Shown: in pieces, positions 25,048 to 32,536 of the stretch
Layout: every line of letters begins with the position of its first letter
How positions within the stretch are numbered: the first letter of the stretch is position 1
Assembly: GCF_049615385.1 (NCBI RefSeq)
Contig: NZ_JBMZFL010000009.1
DNA length: 64,000 bases
Source of the DNA: Aequoribacter sp049615385
Lineage (GTDB): Bacteria > Pseudomonadota > Gammaproteobacteria > Pseudomonadales > Halieaceae
Reading direction: 5' to 3' (one strand)
Program-made: the position numbers and the translations under genes
The notes under the pieces: generated by a model
The model's database searches: none
What the model was told of the DNA's origin: nothing
The model's input: the letters and a program-made list of their open reading frames with translations, nothing else

Positions 25048-26697
25048 CTACATGTTGGGGTAGTTCGGCCCACCAAAGCCCTCAGGCGTTACCCAAGTGA
25101 TATTCTGCGCGGGATCTTTGATATCGCACGTTTTGCAGTGAACACAGTTTTGAGAGTTGATCTGAAAGCGTTTGCCATCGGCATCTTCAACAATTTCATA
25201 AACGCCCGCGGGGCAGTAGCGCTGTGCTGGCTCGTCGTACATCGGCAGGTTTTGCGCGATTGGAATAGTTGAGTCTTTTAGCCGCAAGTGGCAGGGTTGG
25301 TCTTCTTCATGGTTAGTGTTCGACAAGAAGACCGAACTTAAACGATCGAAGCTCAAGGTGTTGTCTGGCTTGGGATAGGTGATTTTCTTGCACTGTGCCG
25401 CTGGCTTGAGCGCTGCATGATCGGGCGTCGTGTCGTGGACCGTAAACGGGAGTTTGCCTCCGAAGATGGTTTGATCAATCCAAACAAACGCGGCTCCAAT
25501 CAGGCTGCCAAACTTGTGCATGAACCCGCTAAAGTTGCGTGTCGTATACAGCTCTTCATGTAGCCACGAGTTTTTCATGGCAGTGTCGAAATCCACCAAG
25601 TCGCGCGCTGGCGACTCGGTTTGAAGTGCTGCTACGATGGTTTCGGCGGCTATCATGCCACTCTTCATCGCGGTGTGGTTGCCTTTGATCTTAACCGAGT
25701 TCAAGGTGCCAGCATCGCAGCCAATGATCAGGCCGCCTGGGAAGTGCATTTTTGGTAGGCTATTTAAGCCGCCTTTGGCAATTGCGCGTGCGCCGTAAGC
25801 AATTCGAGTGCCGCCCTGTAAGTATTTGGCCGTCTCTGGATGGTGCTTCCAGCGCTGAAACTCTTCGTATGGACTTACGTGCGGGTTGCTGTAGCTCAGG
25901 TCGGTAATCAAGCCGATGTACACTTGGTTGTTTTCCGCATGATACAAAAACGCACCGCCGCTCGAGCCGCTTTCCGATAAGGGCCAGCCAATACCGTGAA
26001 TGACTTTACCTTCTTCGTGCTGGTCGGCTGGGATTTCCCAGATTTCTTTAATACCGATGCCGTAGTGCTGCGGATCTTTTCCTTCACTTAAGTTAAATTG
26101 TTCGATCAGTTGTTTGCCTAAGTGTCCTCTGCAGCCTTCTGCGAACAAGGTATACTTGGCGTGAAGCTCCATGCTGGGCACGTAGCTGTCTTTTTGCTCA
26201 CCTTCGGCGGAAACTCCCATCTCACCGGTGGCAATACCCTTTACGCTTCCGTCTTCGTGGTACAGGATTTCTGCCGCGGTGAAGCCGGGATAAATTTCCA
26301 CCCCGAGCCCTTCGGCTTGTTCTGCTAGCCAGCGACAGACATTGCCCATAGAGACGATATAGTTGCCGTCGTTGTGAGTGGGTTTCGGAATCGCGAATCC
26401 TGGGAGTTTTAAGGCAGACTGTTGGCTGGTGTAAAAGTAGAAGGTGTCTTGTGTCACCTTGCTGTTAACCGGAGCCCCCATAGATTGCCAGTCTGGAAAT
26501 AATTCATCGAGTGCGCGAGGTTCCAAGACGGCGCCAGATAAGATATGCGCACCAACTTCCGAGCCCTTTTCTACGACACACACAGTAATTTCTTGCTCAG
26601 ACTCCTGGGCCAACTGCATAATGCGGCACGCTGCGCTCAGACCACTGGGGCCAGCACCAACGATGACGACATCAAATTCCATAGATTCGCGTTCCAT
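25048..26697 (-). CDS. etfD: Electron-transfer flavoprotein:ubiquinone oxidoreductase
   Basis: Membrane-associated iron-sulfur flavoprotein that passes electrons from ETF to ubiquinone, linking fatty-acid and amino-acid oxidation to respiration. The 549-aa product has the FAD fold (VGAGPSGLSAACR) at the N-terminus, an ETF-QO hydrophobic membrane plug mid-protein, and a C-terminal 4Fe-4S ferredoxin-like domain (RYCPAGVYE, then NCVHCKTCDIKDP). AGGAC precedes the chosen ATG. It is divergent from etfBA, its electron donor, with 240 bp between. Confidence 0.95.
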   Translation of the reverse strand: MERESMEFDVVIVGAGPSGLSAACRIMQLAQESEQEITVCVVEKGSEVGAHILSGAVLEPRALDELFPDWQSMGAPVNSKVTQDTFYFYTSQQSALKLPGFAIPKPTHNDGNYIVSMGNVCRWLAEQAEGLGVEIYPGFTAAEILYHEDGSVKGIATGEMGVSAEGEQKDSYVPSMELHAKYTLFAEGCRGHLGKQLIEQFNLSEGKDPQHYGIGIKEIWEIPADQHEEGKVIHGIGWPLSESGSSGGAFLYHAENNQVYIGLITDLSYSNPHVSPYEEFQRWKHHPETAKYLQGGTRIAYGARAIAKGGLNSLPKMHFPGGLIIGCDAGTLNSVKIKGNHTAMKSGMIAAETIVAALQTESPARDLVDFDTAMKNSWLHEELYTTRNFSGFMHKFGSLIGAAFVWIDQTIFGGKLPFTVHDTTPDHAALKPAAQCKKITYPKPDNTLSFDRLSSVFLSNTNHEEDQPCHLRLKDSTIPIAQNLPMYDEPAQRYCPAGVYEIVEDADGKRFQINSQNCVHCKTCDIKDPAQNITWVTPEGFGGPNYPNM

Positions 26698-26937
26698 ATC
26701 CTGTCCTCTTACACTTGGGTCTCGGAAGTGTTTTTTTGCTGTAAATGCATTAACATACTCGAAGTTCGATTATATCGACTTAGAGGTTGATGTACATCGT
26801 CTATTTAGTTGCATTTTACGACACATAGGGTCCCACGTGGTTGACCTTTGCGGCCCTTAGCGGCATTCTAGCCGCCCGATACGCCGCCATGGCCATAGGC
26901 TGTGGCTTTTATTGAACGAGCAAATACTGGAGAATCC

Positions 26938-27690
26938 ATGAAGGTTCTTGTCGCGGTTAAACGCGTTGTTGACTACAACGTTAAAGTGCGCGCCAAAGCA
27001 GACGGTTCAGATGTTGATTTGAACAATGTCAAAATGGCGATTAATCCATTCTGTGAAATTGCGGTAGAAGAAGCTGTTCGCTTGAAAGAAGCGGGCGTAG
27101 CCACTGAAGTCGTCGCAGTCTCTGTAGGTCCCAAGGCTTGCCAAGAGCAGTTGCGTACAGCACTGGCTTTGGGTGCAGACCGTGCTATTCAAGTTGAGGT
27201 GGATGGCGTTGTCGAGCCTTTGGTTGTCGCTAAACTACTGAAAGGCGTGGTCGAGAAAGAAGCGCCTCAGTTGGTTATCCTGGGCAAGCAGTCAATTGAT
27301 GGTGACAACAACCAAACCGGCCAAATGTTGGGCGCTTTGACCAATATGGCACAAGGTACGTTTGCGTCTGAAGTAAAAGTTGAGGGTGACAGCGTCACAG
27401 TGACTCGCGAAATCGATGGTGGTTTGCAAACCGTTAAGTTGGCTTTGCCAGCGATTGTCACCACTGATCTGCGCTTGAATGAGCCTCGCTACGCTTCCTT
27501 GCCTAACATTATGAAGGCAAAGAAAAAGCCATTAGACGTTCTAACTGCCGACGATTTAGGTGTTGCAGTGACGACCCATGTCACTCAGGTCAAGGTCGAG
27601 CCACCAGCCGAACGTCAGGCGGGTATTAAAGTAGAAGACGTTGCAACCCTTGTTGATAAGCTGAAAAATGAAGCGAAGGTGATAGCATGA
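26938..27690 (+). CDS. etfB: Electron-transfer flavoprotein beta subunit
   Basis: Small ETF subunit that binds AMP and contacts acyl-CoA dehydrogenases. The 250-aa protein starts MKVLVAVKRVVDYNVKVR and contains the family signature (VRLKEAG... KACQEQLRTALALGADRAI) and the recognition loop region GKQSIDGDNNQTGQM. ATG 26938 is preferred to an upstream in-frame start because CTGGAG lies just before it and family members begin MKVLV. It overlaps etfA by four bases. Confidence 0.96.
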   Translation: MKVLVAVKRVVDYNVKVRAKADGSDVDLNNVKMAINPFCEIAVEEAVRLKEAGVATEVVAVSVGPKACQEQLRTALALGADRAIQVEVDGVVEPLVVAKLLKGVVEKEAPQLVILGKQSIDGDNNQTGQMLGALTNMAQGTFASEVKVEGDSVTVTREIDGGLQTVKLALPAIVTTDLRLNEPRYASLPNIMKAKKKPLDVLTADDLGVAVTTHVTQVKVEPPAERQAGIKVEDVATLVDKLKNEAKVIA

Positions 27691-28616
27691 GTACCTTAAT
27701 TTTAGCAGAACACGATAACGATACTCTCAAGGCAGCGACTTTGTCTGCCGTAACTGCCGCGACCCAACTTGGTGGTGATGTTGCTGTTCTAGTCGCTGGT
27801 GCAAACTGCGGTGCGGCAGCTGAGCAAGCCGCTGCGGTAGCGGGCGTAAACAAAGTATTGGTTGCGGATAATGCGGCTTACGCAAATCAGCTTGCAGAGA
27901 ACGTAAGTTTGCTGGTTGCAGAGCTCGCCGCCGGTTATGACAACATCATTGCTGCGGCAACGACCTCGGCAAAGAACATTATGCCGCGCGTAGCCGCTTT
28001 GTTAGACGTTGCGCAGATTTCTGAAATCATGTCTGTGGAATCCTCGGACACGTTCAAGCGTCCAATTTACGCAGGTAATGTGATCGCCACAGTGCAGTCT
28101 TCAGATGTAAAAAAAGTGATCACGGTGCGTGGCACGTCATTCGACGCTGCGCCCGCAGAGGGCGGTAGCGCTTCCGTTGAAGCGGTAGCCAGCGTTCATG
28201 ACGCCGGTATATCGAGCTTCGTGGGTGAAGAAGTCGCGGTGTCTGACCGTCCTGAACTTACTGCCGCATCGGTTGTTATCTCGGGTGGTCGTGGCATGCA
28301 GAATGGCGAAAACTTCCAGCTGTTAGATGGTATTGCCGATAAGCTTGGTGCTGCCATTGGTGCGTCTCGTGCAGCGGTTGACGCAGGATTTGTACCTAAC
28401 GACATGCAGGTCGGCCAAACGGGTAAAATCGTCGCGCCAGATCTTTACATTGCAGTGGGTATTTCAGGCGCGATTCAGCACCTAGCGGGTATGAAAGACT
28501 CAAAAGTCATCGTCGCTATTAACAAGGACGAAGATGCACCTATTTTCCAGGTTGCGGATTATGGTCTTGTGGCAGACTTGTTTACAGCCTTGCCTGAACT
28601 CGAAGCTGCCATTTAA
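27687..28616 (+). CDS. etfA: Electron-transfer flavoprotein alpha subunit
   Basis: FAD-bearing ETF subunit. The 309-aa protein has a Rossmann-like N-terminal part and the C-terminal FAD domain: VISGGRGMQ, the GASRAAVDAGF segment, VGQTGKIVAPDLYIAVGISG, and AINKDEDAPIFQVADYG. ETF collects electrons from several dehydrogenases and gives them to the divergently encoded ETF-QO. It is coupled to etfB by an ATGA overlap and ends in a bidirectional terminator. Confidence 0.96.
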   Translation: MSTLILAEHDNDTLKAATLSAVTAATQLGGDVAVLVAGANCGAAAEQAAAVAGVNKVLVADNAAYANQLAENVSLLVAELAAGYDNIIAAATTSAKNIMPRVAALLDVAQISEIMSVESSDTFKRPIYAGNVIATVQSSDVKKVITVRGTSFDAAPAEGGSASVEAVASVHDAGISSFVGEEVAVSDRPELTAASVVISGGRGMQNGENFQLLDGIADKLGAAIGASRAAVDAGFVPNDMQVGQTGKIVAPDLYIAVGISGAIQHLAGMKDSKVIVAINKDEDAPIFQVADYGLVADLFTALPELEAAI

Positions 28617-28633
28617 GCTTTAGCCACTTCATT

Positions 28634-28662
28634 AAAACCCAGCCAGTGGCTGGGTTTTTTTT
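28634..28662 (+). terminator. Terminator after etfA (shared with antiporter gene)
   Basis: CCCAGCC (28638-28644) and GGCTGGG (28648-28654) form a tight hairpin flanked by an A run and followed by eight T. The flanking A and T runs let it work for both etfA and the convergent gene that ends at 28661. Confidence 0.88.
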
Positions 28663-29839
28663 AGTCTCGTCGTAACTCGTCAGATATTGCAATCGGGGTA
28701 GGGAAGTTCAATATTACGATGTAGGATGACACCAGTAAGGTCAGGATACTGACAGCCTGAATGACAACGGCGCCCTGTACGGATAGCAGGCCCTGCGCTA
28801 GTGCCACGTAGCCAATAAGCAAAGAAAACTCGCTGGCTTGTCCCAAGCGAAAGCCCATGTTCCAGGCTAAAGATTTTTTCTCGCTCACGCTCCCTAATAA
28901 GATACGGTAAACGAGAGGCTTAAACAGCAATACGCCTGCACTCAGTACTACCACGGCGCCCACGACATCAGGAAGTGCTGCAATTTCTAGGCGGGCACCC
29001 ACCGAGAAGAAAAACAGAACTAAAAAGAAGTCGCGCAAGGGTTTTAAGCTAATAGCGATAAATTGTGAGATAGGACTCGTCGCTACAGTAACACCTGCGA
29101 CAAACGCCCCAATTTCAGCGCTCAGGCCAATAGCGGACGACAGCTCGGCAACCCCGAGACACCAGCCAATCGCCATCAGAAACAAGTACTCCTGGAAGCG
29201 GTCGAAGCGAGCCAAGAGCGGCAATACCAGCCAACGAACACAGGCGTAACAGGCGCCAATCAGTAGCGGTAAGCCTAGGGCGGGTCTGAGGATCGCGCTT
29301 GCAAGCTGACCTTCGTCGGTGCTCCCGCCTATCGCGTTTAGCGCGATCAGCACCATGATGGCGATGATATCTTGCAGTAGCAAGAGGCCAATCATCATTT
29401 CACCAATGTGCCGATGATGCAAAACCGTGGTGGGGAGTAATTTGATGCCGATGATGGTTGATGAAAACATCATGGCGGCACCAATAACGGCGGCTTCTGT
29501 TAGTTCGAAGCCAAACAGACTTGCTAAGAAGGCTGAACTGCCGAAGAAGGCGATGGAGCTTGCTATGGCGACCGGCGTGCTCTTCTTTAACGTGGCGATT
29601 AGGGCCGAGGGTTGCATATCTAAACCCAGCAAAAACAGCAGGAAGATAATGCCAATATGGGCAATATCTTCGAGCAAGCTTAAATCGCTCACCAGCTCAA
29701 AGCCGGAGGGCCCGAGAAGTCCGCCTAAGACGATGTAAGCGATGATGAGCGGTTGTCGTGTGTACAAGGCAATCGTTGCTAGGACCGCCGCCCCGCTAAA
29801 AATAAGAAAAAACGAAAACGTTAAGCTGTGGGCGTCCAT
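28661..29839 (-). CDS. CPA2-family (Kef-type) cation/proton antiporter
   Basis: A 392-aa membrane protein with about 11-12 hydrophobic segments. It has the CPA2 pattern: a first helix with PLIIAYIVLGGLLGPSG, GLDMQPSALIATLKK with the helix-bound Asp, and MMFSSTIIGIKLLP followed by LLLLQDIIAIMVL, which holds the paired catalytic region. It ends after the transport domain, without the TrkA-N/RCK nucleotide domain of KefB and KefC. It is therefore a short antiporter; whether it moves K+ or Na+ cannot be told. It stands alone between etfA and the sulfite reductase genes. Confidence 0.86.
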   Translation of the reverse strand: MDAHSLTFSFFLIFSGAAVLATIALYTRQPLIIAYIVLGGLLGPSGFELVSDLSLLEDIAHIGIIFLLFLLGLDMQPSALIATLKKSTPVAIASSIAFFGSSAFLASLFGFELTEAAVIGAAMMFSSTIIGIKLLPTTVLHHRHIGEMMIGLLLLQDIIAIMVLIALNAIGGSTDEGQLASAILRPALGLPLLIGACYACVRWLVLPLLARFDRFQEYLFLMAIGWCLGVAELSSAIGLSAEIGAFVAGVTVATSPISQFIAISLKPLRDFFLVLFFFSVGARLEIAALPDVVGAVVVLSAGVLLFKPLVYRILLGSVSEKKSLAWNMGFRLGQASEFSLLIGYVALAQGLLSVQGAVVIQAVSILTLLVSSYIVILNFPTPIAISDELRRD

Positions 29840-29898
29840 AACTCGGATGTCGAAAGACTGAGCGGCCAGTTTAGACGGCTTTAAAACGTTTCTCCAGT

Positions 29899-30366
29899 CT
29901 AGTTCGGTCGTCTTCGAAATAAAGGTAGTGGTTGGCGGGCGTCGCCCTGATAGACCTCTTGACGGTGAGCTAGGCGAAGTTGCGCCACCTTCGCGTGGTT
30001 TTCGCTTTCAAATTCAAACGAATTGAAGCCACACCGAGATAGATACTCGATTTGATCGAGTATGAACGCGCCCGTGGCTTGAAGGGTGCCTGTATAGCCT
30101 CGTTCTCGTAACTCGCGTGCGGTTGAAAATCCGCGCCCGTCTGTAAACACGGGGAATTGTATTTCGATGACCTGTAGTTTATTGAGTTGGTTGAGTAGGG
30201 CGCTAAAATCCTCGCCCGGAGCTACAGTCACACGAGTTGGCTTGATGTCTGCGGCAATCCAATCAGTCAAGTTGGGTGTCGCTGCGTGAGGTTCTGTTGC
30301 AGAGGGGTTAAACACACTGAAGTGATACGGGTCAGCGTGGGTTTCGGTGTTAGTGAGATGTTGCAT
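29899..30366 (-). CDS. DUF934 protein of the sulfite-reduction operon
   Basis: A 155-aa DUF934 family protein (FPVFTDGRGFSTARELRERGY is the core motif, with LEYLSRCGFNSFE-like sequence after it). These proteins are nearly always encoded right after a sulfite reductase haemoprotein and are thought to help assimilatory sulfate reduction; the exact role is unknown. I chose the ATG at 30366, which overlaps the cysI end by 17 bases, over an in-frame start ten codons earlier, because homology begins only later. Confidence 0.85.
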   Translation of the reverse strand: MQHLTNTETHADPYHFSVFNPSATEPHAATPNLTDWIAADIKPTRVTVAPGEDFSALLNQLNKLQVIEIQFPVFTDGRGFSTARELRERGYTGTLQATGAFILDQIEYLSRCGFNSFEFESENHAKVAQLRLAHRQEVYQGDARQPLPLFRRRPN

Positions 30367-32008
30367 AGACAGCCTCTTTAAAAGGATCAATTCCAATTCG
30401 GTCGTACGTTTGTAGGAAGCTCTCTTCGTCTAAACGTTCTTTGACATAAACATTCAAAATCTTTGCGATTACATCGGGCATATCCTCCGCGCCAAAGGAG
30501 GGGCCGAGGATTTTGCCAATCGATGCTTCCCGGCCTTGGCGGCCACCAAGGGCCACTTGGTAGAACTCGCGCCCTTTTTTATCAACACCTAAAATGCCGA
30601 TGTGGCCAATATGATGGTGGCCGCAGGCGTTCATACAGCCGCTGATATTCAGTTCAATCTGCCCTAAATCGTAGACGTAATCGAGGTCATCGAACCGTGC
30701 TTGAATGGCTTGTGCGATGGGTATCGATTTGGCGTTTGCCAGAGAACAAAAGTCACCCCCAGGGCAGCAGATCATATCGTGTAATGTACCGATCACGGGT
30801 GCGGCTAGCTCATGTATCTGCAGTGCTTGCCACAGCTCGTAGAGTTGACTTTGTGGGACATCAGCAAGCACGATATTTTGTTGGTGCGTTGTTCTCAATT
30901 CTCCAAAGCTGTAGCGATCGGCCAGTTGGGCAAGTGCGTCTAGCTGCATGTGAGTAACGTCGCCTGGAGCTATACCCGCACTTTTCAGAGCGATGTTGAC
31001 GATGCGATATCCTGGCTGGCGATGTGCGAGGGTGTTTTTCTCGAACCAACGCGCGAAAAGACGATTCTCGTTCAGTCGTGCCTCCAGCTCTGCCGGTACC
31101 TGGGAGTCAAAGGATTGGTAGTCGGGTGCTGAGAAACACGAACTCACCCGCGCCAGCTCGGACTCAGTGATTTGTAACTCGGATTGTTTTTTTAAATCCC
31201 ACTGCGCGTCAACCTTGGCGCCGAATGCTTCGACGCCCATCGCTTTAGCAAGAATCTTTATGCGCGCTTTGTATTTGTTGTCACGCCGCCCGAACTGGTT
31301 GTAGACCCGGACGACGGCCTCGAGATAGCTGATCAGGTCTTCAGCAGGGAGATTGGCCTTGAGTAATGAGCCGATAATGGGAGTCCGACCCAGGCCACCA
31401 CCGACGTAAACATCGGCGACCACGTCTTGATCATAGCGTTTTAACTCGATGCCGACGTCATGCGCCAGAATGGCCGCGCGATCGGTGGCATTGGCGGAAA
31501 TAGCGATCTTAAACTTACGCGGCAAAAAGGCGAACTCGGGATGCAATGTACTCCATTGGCGCAAGATCTCGCAGTAAGGCCGAGGGTCGAGCTGTTCGCC
31601 GTCTATCACACCGGCGAATTGATCGGTGGTAATATTTCGAATGCAGTTTCCACTGGTCTGAATTGCGTGCATTTGTACTTTTGCGAGGTCGGCCAATATG
31701 TCGGGGACTCGCTCTAACTCAGGCCAGTTAATTTGTATGTTCTGGCGCGTACTGATGTGTGCGTAACCGCGATCGTACCTGCGGGTGATCTCTGCGATTG
31801 CCCGCAGCTGACCACTGCTGATCATTCCGTAAGGTACAGCAATACGCAGCATGGGGGCGTGCCGTTGAATGTACAGCCCATTTTGCAATCGCAAGGGTTG
31901 ATATTCCTCAGCACTGAGTGCACCGCTCAAGAAGCGCTGAGTTTGATCTCTAAATTGCGCCACCCGCTGGTCAACGATTGCTTGATCGTAGTGATCGTAT
32001 TGGTACAT
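30350..32008 (-). CDS. cysI: Sulfite reductase haemoprotein (nitrite/sulfite reductase family)
   Basis: Sirohaem/4Fe-4S enzyme that reduces sulfite to sulfide with six electrons for cysteine synthesis. The 552-aa protein has the duplicated ferredoxin-like half domains of the family. The cluster-binding cysteines are CCPGGDFC and, later, NISGCMNACGHH, the bridging Cys to sirohaem. Arg/Lys residues that bind the substrate anion are expected in the STRQNIQINWPEL region. Together with DUF934 and no nirD-like partner, the context indicates sulfite rather than nitrite. Confidence 0.9.
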   Translation of the reverse strand: MYQYDHYDQAIVDQRVAQFRDQTQRFLSGALSAEEYQPLRLQNGLYIQRHAPMLRIAVPYGMISSGQLRAIAEITRRYDRGYAHISTRQNIQINWPELERVPDILADLAKVQMHAIQTSGNCIRNITTDQFAGVIDGEQLDPRPYCEILRQWSTLHPEFAFLPRKFKIAISANATDRAAILAHDVGIELKRYDQDVVADVYVGGGLGRTPIIGSLLKANLPAEDLISYLEAVVRVYNQFGRRDNKYKARIKILAKAMGVEAFGAKVDAQWDLKKQSELQITESELARVSSCFSAPDYQSFDSQVPAELEARLNENRLFARWFEKNTLAHRQPGYRIVNIALKSAGIAPGDVTHMQLDALAQLADRYSFGELRTTHQQNIVLADVPQSQLYELWQALQIHELAAPVIGTLHDMICCPGGDFCSLANAKSIPIAQAIQARFDDLDYVYDLGQIELNISGCMNACGHHHIGHIGILGVDKKGREFYQVALGGRQGREASIGKILGPSFGAEDMPDVIAKILNVYVKERLDEESFLQTYDRIGIDPFKEAVYATSH

Positions 32009-32107
32009 GCTCGATATCCACTTATAAGCTGAGGTGCGGACTCTAGCAAAGAATTGAACGGGTGAATTAGTTTAGTTTTTTCTATGCTTAGAACCGTTTT
32101 GTAGCAG

Positions 32108-32136
32108 TAGTCAGTGATAGCTGAAAACCCTATAAT
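32108..32136 (+). promoter_or_regulatory. Promoter for the small membrane protein gene
   Basis: TAGTCA (32108-32113), 17 bp, then a perfect TATAAT (32131-32136). Transcription would start near 32143, giving a leader of about 26 nt with GGAGAAGA before the ATG at 32169. The clear promoter supports the 37-codon gene being real. Confidence 0.55.
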
Positions 32137-32168
32137 GTTGGCTCTAATGTTTATTCGTGGAGAAGACG

Positions 32169-32282
32169 ATGTCTGATATGGAAAGAGAAGAGGACGGGCG
32201 CGCTGACGCAGTAGCAGCGACGGCAATCATCGGTTTAGTGGTGTTTGCTTTGTATATGTGGCTGTCAGGAATGCCTTCGTGA
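32169..32282 (+). CDS. 37-aa single-helix membrane protein, unknown
   Basis: A tiny gene with a good promoter, a GGAG ribosome site and ATG start. It encodes an acidic N-terminus (MSDMEREEDGRAD) followed by one hydrophobic helix (AVAATAIIGLVVFALYMWL) and a short tail. It lies alone on the plus strand between cysI and the metH-DUF2970 unit, both on the minus strand. I do not recognise a family. The layout is like small subunits or regulators of membrane complexes, but no function can be assigned. Confidence 0.6.
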   Translation: MSDMEREEDGRADAVAATAIIGLVVFALYMWLSGMPS

Positions 32283-32296
32283 TACCGCGCGTTTGG

Positions 32297-32533
32297 CTAG
32301 CGCCCAGCGCTAGCCAAAACCATCTGCACTACACCGTAAACACCGCCGATAAAAATAACGGTAAAGATAAGCCCAGCGAAGAAAAAAGTCTTAGCACTCC
32401 CCTGGTTGAAATCACGCTCTCTATTTTTGCTACTTTGCACGCCTAAACCTGCCGCAAAAACGCTTTTTACGATTTCCCACAAGCCCATTTTATTGTTCTG
32501 TTCTGTTGTGTTTTCCTGATCTGTCACGTGCAT
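32297..32533 (-). CDS. DUF2970 membrane protein
   Basis: A 78-aa protein with the DUF2970 pattern: LWEIVKSVFAAGLGVQSSK, RERDFNQGS, then one hydrophobic helix (FFFAGLIFTVIFIGGVYG). The function of the family is unknown. It begins three bases after the metH stop, so it is the second gene of a metH operon. Translation could also start at M16 (MGLWEIV), where family similarity begins. It converges on the 37-aa gene. Confidence 0.82.
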   Translation of the reverse strand: MHVTDQENTTEQNNKMGLWEIVKSVFAAGLGVQSSKNRERDFNQGSAKTFFFAGLIFTVIFIGGVYGVVQMVLASAGR

Positions 32534-32536
32534 TCC

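Noticed and set aside
30350..32008. Nitrite reductase
   Set aside because: No nirD, nitrate transporter or nitrate reductase nearby; DUF934 directly downstream is characteristic of sulfite reduction.
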